A DNA stretch of 64,000 bases, taken from the NCBI GenBank assembly GCA_027972325.1, contig JAPMOS010000001.1:1591821-1655820 (forward strand). Reading direction: 5' to 3'. Made by a program: the position numbers and the translations under genes. The notes beneath the pieces are model-generated. The model did no database searches, was not told the DNA's origin, and saw nothing but the letters and a program-made list of their open reading frames with translations. Below are positions 30,593 to 42,500 of this stretch, one piece after another; within the stretch, counting starts at the first letter, position 1, and the number at the start of each line of letters is the position of its first letter. Source of the DNA: Paratrimastix pyriformis (taxonomy: Eukaryota; Preaxostyla; Paratrimastigidae).

Positions 30593-33500
30593 TCAAAGCC
30601 AAGGTGACCACCTACGGACAAAGGCGCAGGCAAGAGGTTTTGATTGGGTGTTTTGGGGCGTGGCCGGGGCCGGGGAGAGTGGGACGGAGGTGAGACGGAC
30701 CCAGGGTACATCTGCGCGAGACGGGCGGGGTCCTGGGCCTCTTTGATGAGCTCGGCTACGTGGGCCCCCACCATGAGAGCCTCTCCGTCTCGGATGCCGT
30801 TGAGCTTCTCCCGCACCCGCAGCAGCAGCCGCTCGGCGTCCTGGGAGCCCCATGCCCGAAATGGCCATCGATGGGATGATGATATCGACTCGGGGTGTGC
30901 ATGGCGCGGACCCGGTTCTTGGGGGCGTCCGGGCGCGGTGGACACGCGGGTGGAGTGCCCGATCCGAGTGCGGCCTGTTGCTGTTGTTGCTGTTGTTGTT
31001 GCTGGGCCTCGGCGGCCTCCTCACCGGCCGCGTCGCGCTGCTGGAGGGCCTGCCCACCAACCGGCATGATCGCGCGCCCACACGGGGAGGACAGACCCTG
31101 CGAATGTCTTCCCATTTGAAGAGCGGGTCGTGGACGAAGACCCCCGTCACGGCCAGCAGGGCCTGCTGGGCCTGGCGCAGGACGGCCAGGCAGGCCTCAC
31201 AGCTGCGGCGGAAGGGGCCCTCCACGCCCAGCACCCCGAAGCCGTCGACCATGTCCCGCGTCAGGCGGAAGGGCACCAGCTCCGGGATCGAGAGCAGCGC
31301 CCCCTGCGCGGCACCCCGGAGGAAGGAGAGGACCGGCAGCCCGTAGTGAGAGCTCGTCGATGGGTTCGGGCATTCGGGCTCTGGGTGGGGAGCCTCGGGG
31401 ACCGCAGGCAAGCCCGGGGGGGGGGCTCCGACCTGCTCGAAGGCGATGCCCAGGTCGATGTGCACCAGCTCGGCGCTGGCCCGGTCGAGGAGGATGTTCT
31501 GCGCGTGCCGGTCGCCCAGACCCGCCACGAAGCCCGCGATGGCACTGGTGGCGGCCGAGTGCGTGTACCGCAGCCGCCCCGCCAGCCACTGGGCCGGCTG
31601 GGGGAAGTGCTCCACGAAGAAGTGCCGGAAGACCGGCGTGAAGCCCTGCCCGCACCCAACACCCAGGCGGATGAGACGACGCGGTAAGCCGGCCACGACC
31701 TGACGAAGGCCAGTGGGCGAGCCCCGCTTCGCAAAGGCATGGTGGCAGGGTGGCACGGTGGCCGCCGGTCGGGGCGGCGGGCGGGGGCTGGGAGACCTGG
31801 ATCTCGCCCAGGTAGGCGGCCGTCCGGCGGGCGGCCGATGCGATGGGTTTGCAGAGCGGCTCCAAGACCTTCCGCACCTGCACCGCATCGTCACCCACAC
31901 GTGCGGCAGTTCAAACCGCCGCGCCTCCCGGGGATGGAGGCCAGGGCCCGCCCCACGCATGGGGGCAGGGCAGGGCAGGGCAGGGCAGGGCAGGGCAGGG
32001 CAGGGCAGGGCAGGGCAGGGGCAGGCAGGGAACGGACGGCGCCGCTGGTCTTCTCGTCGGGGTGGTAGCGCTCGTGGGCTCCGGTGGCCAGAGGGGCCCC
32101 CTGGGGGGTGACCAGGTAGTCCTGCAGCGAGACCGTGTTGGTGACCCACTCCAGCAGGCCCGCGTGGGCCCGGGGCGACAGCGGGATCACCTGCGCCCGC
32201 CGCCATGCCCCGGCAGGCCCAACCGGGATGATGGCACAGCAGTGGGGGGCCATGGCGATCGCGGGCGCGGGTGTGCATGGCGGGGAGGGGGACCTTGTAC
32301 GTCCGGATGCGGAGGGCCCTGAGGCGGGCCGCCCGGTTGCGAGCGAGGAGAGTGTTCACCGTGCCGAAGATCTGCTCCATAACCGCGTCCTGCCGCAGGT
32401 CGTCTCGCCCCTGACCGCCGCGCCCCAGCCCCCGAGCCGCCATCATCGTCATTGTGAGGGCCGCATCAGCATCATGGGCATGGGCCGCATCAGCATCATG
32501 GCCGCATCAGTGGGCATGGGCCGCTCGGGCGGGGGGGCGCGATGGCGCCGGTGGGCCCGAGGCTCGCCCATGGGGGCGGGGAGGCAGACCTTGACCAGCT
32601 GGGCGTAGATGCGCCCGTCGGCGCCGATGCACTCGATGCGTCGGGGCAGGTTGACGCCCCCCGGCACGGTGAAGGTCTCCCCGAACCGGCCGATGGTGGG
32701 CGCCCCCTGCGCGGCAACACAGGAAAAGCCCAAAATGGGGAACAAAGAGAAGGAGACGAGATGAGGGGCTGGGGCTGGGGCTGGGGCTGGGGCTGGGGAG
32801 GAAGGGGAAAGGAGCGAGGAGGACGGGGTGTGGTGGTGGCGAACGGCTGCGGACCCTGCCCAGGCCGTTGGGTGTGGGGATGGTCGGCACGGGCAGCGCG
32901 TCCAGGTTGCGGATCGCTCGCATGTCCTGCCCCCAGCCGCCAGCCAGCCCGGGCCTTTGTGGGCGCGAGGCACGGCGGCACAGCGGCACAGCGCACGGAG
33001 GCACGAAGGCACAGACAGGAAGGCGGGGGCACAGGGGCAGGCGGGGGCGGCGGACCTGGGGCAGGCGGATGGGGGTCGCGCGTGAGTCGAGGGCCTGGGC
33101 GCGGGTCAGGGGCATGTCCGCCAGCCGGACGTAGGCCCCCAGCAGCCGCTCCAGCTGCCCCACCAGGGCCGGCCGCTCCTGGCGGACCCGCTGCCAGAGC
33201 ACTGCCCACCCCGCCCCCCGCAGGCCCGCCAGCCCACCCACCATCATCAACCCACCCCGCCCGCCCACCGTGGGCACGAGGCAAGGAGGCGAAAGGGGGG
33301 AGGGGGGGCAAGGGGGCGGAGGCGCGCGGACGGTCGGCGGCCCGGGCGCGACTCGGCTGCGGCTCCTCGGGGCGCCCGGCGGCGGTGGTGTTGAGGGCGT
33401 ACAGCTGGCCGGCCCGTCGGGGGCGGCGGTGGCACCCCGGGGAGGGCAGGCAGGCAGGCAGGGTGAGAACAGGCAGGGGAGAGCGGTGGGCGGGATGGGC

Positions 33501-36500
33501 GGCACTGGGCAGGGGAAGGGCTGGAGGGTGGGGTGGGGGGGCCTGCGGGGCCGGCCGACCTGGTAGAGGATGTGGTGTGGGTGGCAGCGGGCCAGCCGGG
33601 CGATGAGCCGGTTGACGAGCGGCTGCCAGGCGCCCTCTTCGAGGGGTCCCTCCAGCCCGAGGACATGCGCCCCAGGCCCCGCAGCCTTGTCCTCCGGGCC
33701 CGCGCCCCCCGCAGGGTCGGGGAGCAGCCCCAGGTGGGCCGTCAGCTGGTGGGCGAGCCTGCACGCCCCCGCACCCGGCAAGGCGCCGTGTCCGGAGAGG
33801 ACCCACCGCCAGGATCACCAGGCAGGGTGGTGCGGTCAGGGGATGAGTGAAGGGCGAGCGTGGGGCCGGCGTCCCTCCGCTGTATGGGGCTGCTGCCTGG
33901 GGATGGCTCCTCGGCCCACGGGGCCCATGCGAACAACCGGGGGGCCAACGCGGGGACGGGAGGCCGGCTGGCCGACGGACCGGACGAACTTGTGGGGCGG
34001 GATGTGGCGCAGCAGGGGCCCCGCCAGGAGCTGGTTCAGGGCCGCCCGCAGGCCGGGCTGGAAGAGGGTCCACCCCAGGGCCTCCCCCTCGGCAGGCTGC
34101 AGGGCGGCCGGGCCCTGGGGCCCCCCAGGCAGTCGGCCCGTGATGGGGTCGCCCAGGTTGCAGTCAGTCCAGAGCGAGTAAAGGTGGAAGGTCGCCTGGG
34201 CCCCCGGCAGGGGAGGGGGGGGGGGGGGGGGGGGGGCAGTTAGATACAGTATGTCCAACAATAAACGAGCCACTCGCTGTCAGAGCGAGTGCACCAAGAG
34301 GGAGCCGGGGATTTTTCTGAGTGCCACGCATGCACAACACCACAAGGACTCCACCCATCCACTTAGTATTTGGTGTGGCCACCGTGGGCCCGAATGACGG
34401 CACGAAGTCGGTCGGGCATCGAGTTGGCCAACTTTTCGGGGAGGTCGGCGTCCATGGTGGCCCACTCGGCCTTGAGCACCCGGATCAATCCAGCGAGCGT
34501 TTCGGGGTGGCGTTCAAGCAGCTTCCTCTTGAGGAGTGCCCACACGTTTTCCATCGGGTTGAGGTCGGGGCTCTGGGGGGGTAGCCCGATGTCGGTCAAG
34601 TTCTCCTCAGCGACCCGGTCCGTCACCAAGTGGGACCGGTACTTGGGATCGTTGTCATGCAGCAGCACCCGGCCCTCGGGGCCCTCAACACACACCTCGA
34701 GGGCAGAGGGCACAAGCTCATCAGTCACAATCCGGGCCATGAGGGGGCCAGTGAGGTTCTCCTGGAAGGAGAACAGGCGTCCCCATCCACCCTGACCGAA
34801 GCAACCGTGGAGGTTAATCTTGGCCGGATGCTTCACAGTGAGGACGGGCTTGCGCTTCCCAGGGTAGCCCCAACTCTTCGTGGCTTGTGCATGCAGGCGG
34901 GCGGTGCACTCGTCAGAAAACAGCACTCAGCTCCAGTCACGGTGCAGGTTGGCACAGGCAAAGGCGAGCCGTTTCTTCATGATGGCCGGGGTCAGGGTGG
35001 GTTTCTTCGGATTGCCCCCCCAGCGCAGGCCCACGGTGAAGAGGCGCGAGCGAACAGTCTCATGGGAGGGGTGAGTGCCCTTCGTAGTCTTCACTTGTGC
35101 AGCAATGGACCGCAGGGAGGGCTTGGCCGGGGACATGGAGAGGGAAATCATCTTCCGGTCAGTGGGCGGGGTGGTGGCCCTTGTCCGACCAAGATGAGCC
35201 TTGTCCGCCAACGGTTGGCCGGCGCCAACCCGCACCGCCCAGCGTGAGACAGGGTGCCGGTTCACTCCCAATTCGGCTGCCACCGAGGTGCGGGTGCGCC
35301 CCTGCTGCACAAAAACCGCGACTCGGGCTCGATCGAGGGCAGAAAGTCGAGGCATGAAAAAAATCAATCCTGTGCTCGGTGTGGGTAGGCGTTTGGGGGG
35401 AGGTGGATGGCAGACCTGAGGCAGGGCGGAGCACTGAGCATAATGCAAGGGGCCCCCCGGAGCCCGGGACCCCTCTTGCCCGGGGAACCAAAAAATTATG
35501 GGTGGCTAGTTTATTGTTGGACATACTGTAGATGTGCTTGCGGGCGGACGGGCGGGTGGGCTGATGGGTGGTGGGTGGGTGGGCGGGCGGGCGGGCGGAC
35601 CTCGAGGTCGTAGCGCTGGCCGTGGGCGAGGCAGCCCGCCAAGGCGGTGGCGGTTGCGAGGGCGGCCTCGCGGATGTTGCGCTGGATGGCGGCCTTCTCC
35701 TGGGTGTGCACCGCCAGCTGCTGGGCCCGCTCGCCCATCTGCCGCTTCCACCGCTGCCGGGCGGCTGCTCGCAGGGCGGGCGCCACGAGGCCAGCGGTGA
35801 GCTGGGGTGCCACGCCCAGCCCGGGGGGTGAGGCAGGCCGGGGGTGGGGGGACGGACCCTCCATGGCGGGGCTCGCGCCGGGCTGGGCGGCGAGGGCGCC
35901 GAGGGCCGCCAGGTCCTGCTGGAAGGAGGCCGCGACCTCCTCCACGGCCGCCCACTCGGGGCTGCCCAGCCGCACAAGCAGCGCCTGCCCCCGGCCCGCC
36001 ATCACCAACAGGCACCCATCCCACAACAGACATCACAACCGTCATCATCGCGGCAGACCGATGGGGCAGAGGGCAGCCAGACGCAGGGAGGCCAAGGCAG
36101 GGAGGCCAAGGCAGAGGGCCCAGGCAGGGAGGCCAAGGCAGAGGGCCAGGCAGGGAGGCCAAGGCAGGGAGGCCAAGGCAGAGGGCCAGGCAGGGAGGCC
36201 AAGGCAGAGGGCCAGGCAGGGAGGGCACAACGAGGCGCGGCCGGGGCGGGAGGGCGTGGCGGGCCTTATAGCAGCCGTCAGCGTAGCGGGCCCACCGGTA
36301 GAAGGCCCGGCACTTCTGTTCGCTGGCCGCGGGGGCCTCCTCGGCGGCCCGGCGCAGGTAGCGATCCACCAGCAGCCCGCTCGGGCAGCCGTGCTCGGCC
36401 GCCAGCCAGCCCCCCGCACGAGAAAGCAGCCCCGCCCGGGCCGCCACGATGGGCCCCTCCGAGTGGGCAAGCCCTGTCCATCCGCCACGCCACCCCCACG

Positions 36501-39500
36501 GACGGCATGCCCAAGGTGAAGGTGGGCGTCGGGGGAAGGGCGTCGGGGGATGGACGGCCCGCAGTGGGGCGGAGGGCGGGGCGGACCGTCCCTGTATGCG
36601 GCCCATGCCATCTCGACTCCCATCCGCCCGTGGCCGGCGGCCCACTGGAGGGCGGCCTCCTCGCCCCGGCAGCGCAGCTCCACCAGAGGCCGCAGGCCCC
36701 CGGCCGCCAGCGGGCCAGCGAGGCGAGGGGCCGCCTCCAGGGCACGGCGGGCCTGGGCAAGGGCCAACTGGGAGACGGTCAGGCGCCCCGAGCGGCGGGC
36801 GTGGTGGGCCAGCTCGACCAGGGTCCCCGCCGCCCCCTCGGCCCATCCGTCGCTCTGCCGGTGGCCCACGCGGGGGGGGGGGGGGGGGGGGGGTGATAAA
36901 CGGGAGATTCCATGGGCTGCGACCACGGGGGCCCGAGGAGGATGGGGGCGGCGGGCGGGTGGGGGCGGCAGGCGCACCTGGGCGGCTGCCAGCTGGACGG
37001 CGCAGAGCAGCTCGGCCACCTCGAAGGGCAGGTCGCTTCCCAGGCGGCGCATCCAGCCCAGCGACTCGGCCCGCCCGCCGGCACCGGCACCGGCACTGGC
37101 ACCGGCACCGGCCCAGGCGCAGCGCAGCTGAGCCACGACCCGCAGCCGGGCGAGCAGCAAGGGCCCCACGGCCCCGCACTCGAGGGCCCCCTCTGCAGGT
37201 GCCCCGTCACGCAGGGGAAAGAGGCCCCTCGGTGAGGCCAGGGCCCCAGCCCATTGCGGGTGGTGCGCGGGGGTGGCGCGGCAGGTGAATTGGGATGGGG
37301 CTGCGAGGCCTGTGCGGGCCTCTGAGCTTCTGGGCGGCGTCGCCTTGGGCCGCGTCGAGGCCTCGCCGGAAGGCCGCCTCCTCCCGGCAGCGGAGGCCCC
37401 GGAGGGCCGCCAGGAGGCCCTCGTGGAAGCCCGGCACCATGGTCCCTGGAGACGCGCCCCCCCACGACACATGCAGCCCCCCAGCGGGACGATGGAGCGC
37501 CAGCAGAGCAGATGCCGCCGGGGGGGCGGGCATCGGCTCTGTGCCAAGCGAGGGGAGGGAGCCTCGCGGCCTGGCGGAGGGCGGACCGTCGGCCGGAGGG
37601 CCCGAGGGGGCCTGGGGGAGAGCGGGCGTGGCGGCCCCCCAGCCGGCCAGTCGCCAGGCCTCGTATGCGCGCATCTCGCGCCTCCGGGCCGCGTCGGTCT
37701 CCTCGGCCAGGGCGGCGCTCCCCGGCCCTGCGGCGACTGGGGCGGCCATCGAAGGGCCCCAGGGGGGCGGGGGCCCGGGGGCCGCCAGGAGGGGGCCGAG
37801 CAGGTGGTGGTAGCCCAGCTTGGCCAGCGCGTTGGCCAGGCCCCACCGCAGCCGGGGCTCGCTCTCGGCGCCCTCCTCGCAGCTCCCGCCAGGCCCACCC
37901 CTCCTGCCATCGCCACCGCCATCGCCACTGCCATCACCACTGCCATCGCCATCGCCACCGCCATCGCCCGGGGCTGCCGTGCCGAGGGCCAGCGAGCGGG
38001 CCTCCAGGGCCACGTCGTAGTGGGCGAGGGCCTGCTCCCAGCGGCCCTCGAGCTCGTCCAGGGCCACTTGGCGGGCCGCCTGGCGGAGGGGCTGCGGGCC
38101 TGCCAGGACCAGGGCGCCCCCCAGCCCGTCGGGGTCGCGTCCGTGGAGGGCCCCCAGCGCTGCCTCGGCCAACCGGCCAAAGGTTGCTACGGCCCGCTCG
38201 TCGGCCAGGCCGCCGCCCGCCGAGATCAGGGCCCGCACAGCCGAGGCGGCCGCCCCACGGGTGCTCCGCGGCACGGGGCCCCCGGCCGCCCCCACGGCCA
38301 CCGGCCACAGTACGTGCGACTGGGCCGTCGGGTCGGCGTGCAGCCCGGGCGCACCTGCAGGCCGCCCACACACGGACACACGCAAAGGCGGGCACAAAGT
38401 GGATGAGGTCGCGGAGGTCGCACGTGCCACGGGGGATCAGACGGCCGGTGGCCGGGCCAGGCGGTGGTGTGTGCGAGTGCGGTGACCCTGGCTAGGGGGC
38501 GCCTGGCGCGGAGGGCGGGCGGACCGTCGGCTGTGCGGTCGGGGTCGTCGTCGGCGGGGGCGGCGGGGTGGCCGGCCCGGGCTGCCCGGATGCGGCGCTT
38601 CTCCCACTGCAGCGAGGCCCACCCCTCCAGGAAGAGCAGCCCCGTGCTGGGCGCCCCGCAGCTCAGCGCCGCCCGGGCCACCGAGAGGAAGTCCCAGGCC
38701 TGCAGAGGGCGGGGATGATGCCTGTGGCCCCCACTCCGCCGCCCCCCGAGGGAGGCTGCGCCGGCCGAACGGACCGCGGGGCCGCCAGCTGCGCTCTCCT
38801 GCAGGGTCGTCAGGACGCCCATCCCCGGGTAGCGCTGGGGCGGCAAGCTCTTCGCCTGTGGCACGGGCCGACCCGCAGCCCGGATGGTGCCCAGGAGGGC
38901 AGGTCAGGGGGGGGGGGGAGTGGAGGGGGGAGGGAGATCGAGGAGTGGAGAGAAAAAGAGAGGAAAAGAGGGCGAGGAGGTAGAGGAGGGGGAGAAGGCG
39001 CCGGTGAGGATGCAACCCGGTGCCATGGGTCCCGTGGCGGGCGGGCGGGCGGGCGGGCGGGCGGGCGGGCGGGGGGGGGCTGGCGGACCGTGGCGTGGTA
39101 CGGGGCCCAGCGGCCCTCGGGGAAGGGCAGGGCCATGGCGCAGGCCATGTCGAACCGGCGCAGGCCGTCGGCGGCCCCCAGCAGGGCCGCCACCAGGGGT
39201 GGGTCCACCCAGGCGACCCCCTCTCCGCCCGCCGTGGGCGCTGGCGCCGGTGCGGCCCCGGGGGGCCCCGCCGAGAAGAGGCCAGCCAGCGAGGCCGCCG
39301 CAGGGGAGGCATCCCCCCCGCCCGCACTGAGGCGGCACCGCAGGGCAAGGGCACACGACAAAGGGCAAGACCACGCGATAAGCATGAGCCGGGCAGCATC
39401 AACTAAGGCGCCTCCGCTGGTCCAGACGAGGCGGAGGCCAGAGGCGGCCCACGGACCGGAGCGGCCGCGCCAACGGGGTGGCCGCCAGGGCCCGGCCGAA

Positions 39501-42500
39501 CATGGTCCCGAAGGCCTCCAGCGCAGCCGCTGCCCCGGCCACCATCCCCGCCCAGCTCGCAGGGTCAGCGCCACTGGCATGCCCGCAAACATGCCCGCAA
39601 ACAAAGTAGAGGAGCGCCGCCGCCGGCCACCCCCACTGCCAGCCCCCCGGGGCGGGGCGGACCGGCCGTGGCGGGGCAGAGGATGAGCGCCAGCAACATG
39701 TCGGGCAAGACGGTCGCCCCCAGGGCGGCCCGCCGGGCGGCCAGAGGCCCCAGGACCCGGAGGGCAGCCTCGGGGCAGCAGGGTAATAGCTGGCCGCAGA
39801 GGGCCGCCAGCCAGCCCTCGAAGGGGCGCCCCAGCGGGTCGCAGAGGGCCTGCAGGGCCTCCAGGCAGGGCAGCGGCCGTGCAGCAGGGGGGCCCTGTCC
39901 GGGCGGGGCGGGCACCAGGGCCGTCCGCGGCTTGTAGCCCGAGAGCTCGGCCCGCATCTGCCTGGGGCACTGGGCGAGGGCCTGGATGCCCTCGGGCAGC
40001 TCGAGGAGGGCCACCAGTGCCGCCCCCGCCAGGGCGGCCACCTCGACGCACTCGTCGGCCAGCAGCCCGTGGAGCAGCCCAACCACCCGCACCCGCAGGG
40101 CCGCCCACTGGCCCACCTCGGCCTCGGCCTCTGCAATGCAGCGCCCAGCCGCCCAGCCGCCCAGCCGCCCAGCCGCCCCGCGGGCCCGTCAGCAGCAGCA
40201 GTGGCGTCGCGCGCCCCACTACTGGCCACACACAAACACCTGCCCGCCCGCCCGCCCGCCCGCCCGCCCGCCCGCCCGCCGCCCTTCCCTTGCACGGACC
40301 ACCCGGGCGGCCCCCCGGAGGGCGTTCGATGGGCGCCTGGAGGCGCCGTTGCTGTTGCTGCTGCTGCACCAGGCCGGCCGAGAGGAGGCCCGGCTGGGCC
40401 AGGGCCAGGGCCCCCACGCACAGGGCCGCCTGGTGCTGGAGGGGCGGCGGGGCGGCCGGGGCGACGAGCAGGTCGAGGAGCGTCTGCAGCCCCCCGCTGG
40501 CCGTGGCCAGCCCAAGCCCGCCCGCCCCGGCCGGCAGGGCGCTCCCATCCCCGGCCCCCTCCCCGGCCGCGGGGACATTGCGGTCGGCATCGTCGACCCC
40601 GTCGGCCGGCCCCTCCAACGTGCCTTCATCCCCCCGGGGGGCAGGGGGCCCCGCCTGACAGCACTCCTCCAGGACTGCCCCATCACACAGCATCGCACAC
40701 GGGGGAGGGGAATAGAATGGGGAGCGAGTAAACGCGGGGGGTGGGGTGGCCGCCGTCGGACCTGCCGTGAGACGGGCGAGCCTGTGCGGGTTGCGGATGA
40801 TCTCCGCCACGGGGTCGCGGCCCACCTGCTCGCACTCGCCCTCCCCGGGGGCATCGGCGCCGTCGCCCTGGCCCTCGCCCGGGCCGCCCTGGGCGGGGGC
40901 GGCTGGGAGGAGCACCGTGCGCACCTCCTCCTCGGCCCGGCCCATGGGGCCCCCCGGGCCACCCGCCGGGGGGGCGGCGAGGGCTCGCCGGAGCGGAGCC
41001 AGCAGCGCCTGGGCCTGGGGCTGCTCAGGCAGGGGCGGCAGGTCCCGCCGGAGGGCCGCAGCCAGGAAAGGGTGGTCCCCAACCAGGAACTGGGCGCCCA
41101 ACCCACCGACCCGGTGGCGTCAGCGGCGGCCCATCGGCAGTCAGACGGGGCGGGGCGGGGCGGGGCGGGGCGGACCTCGAGGAACCTGCCCGTGCGCTGG
41201 GCGAGGAGGGCCGGCACCCGGGTCGGGTCGGCCAGGGGCAGCAGGGCCGCCACCAAGTGGGCCGCCTGGCCGCCGAGGAGCGCCCGCGGGCTGGCAGCCC
41301 CCACGAAGTCGCCCTGCTCGGGGCACTGGTCCCGCCACGCCCCGAAGCAGATGCAGATGATGCAGATGATGCAGATGACACAGATGATACGATGCAGATG
41401 TCAGTGGGGCTCTTCCCTGTCCTTCTCCACTCGGGCGGGGGTGCGGGCGGACCTCGATGAGGCGGGCGCAGAGGACGTGGAGGGTGTCGAGGAGCCGCGT
41501 CAGTATGCGCTCCATGGCGGGCGCCATGGGGAGGCCCGCCCGGAACCAGCTGGGCGGGTACAAGAAGGAACTGGGCGGGTAGAGGGAGGCCCGCCGCTCC
41601 CCCCCGGGTGGGCCCCCGTGGGCACCCCGAGGAAGGTTCGCAGCACCAGCCGCGGCCGGGTCCGCGGGCACTTCGGCCGTGGCCGCCCCCAGCAGCCGCA
41701 GCAGCCCCCAGAGCAGGTCCCGCGACCAGGCGGCCAGGATCCTGCCCCGCCGCGCACCCCACGCCACCCCACGCCATCGGATGATCAGGACAGGGAGGGG
41801 CATGGGCAAGGCGGGCGGCTGAGGGCGGCTGAGGGCGGCTGAGGGCGGCTGAGGGCGGCTGAGGGCGGCTGAGGGCGGCTGAGGGCGGCTGAGGGCGGCT
41901 GAGGGCGGCTGAGGGCGGGCAGGGCGGACTTTGGCTCAGTGAGGGCCCCGTAGAGGAGCCTGAGGGCCTCCACCAAGCGGAGGCGCCCATGGAGGGTGGG
42001 GCAGCCCATGAAGGCCCCCGTCAGCCTGTGGACGTACTCCCCCACCCGGTACCTGCCACGCCCACGCCACAGCCCCCGCGCCCACAACCGCAGTGCACCC
42101 CAGACGCAGCCGGGCGGATGGGCGGCCGGATGGATGGATGGATGGATGGATGGGATGGATGGATGGATGGATGGATGGATGGATGGATGGGATGGATGGA
42201 TGGGATGGATGGATGGATGGATGGATGGATGGATGGATGGGGATGGGGTGGATGGGGCGGACTCGGAGAAGGAGAAGATCGACTGCGGCGTCAGGCCCGC
42301 TGCCCACGCAACGCCCCAGCCCCCCAGCCCAGCCCAGCCCCCAGCCCCCAGCCCCCAGCAGCCCGCACCCGATCGATGGTGAGACGCCACGCCCATACGG
42401 CGGGCGGGGAGGCCGGACAGGCGAGGGCGGTGAGTGCGGCGAGGGCGAGGGCCGGGCGGACTGCTGCGCTTGGCGGGGGCGCCGCCCAGGGCGAAGCTGC

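Noticed and set aside
34924-34926. TGA in the Tc1 transposase as a reassigned or selenocysteine codon
   Set aside because: Host genes here use TGA as a normal stop (for example ATM, RanBP1, SEC16), and a decaying transposon copy is the simpler reading.
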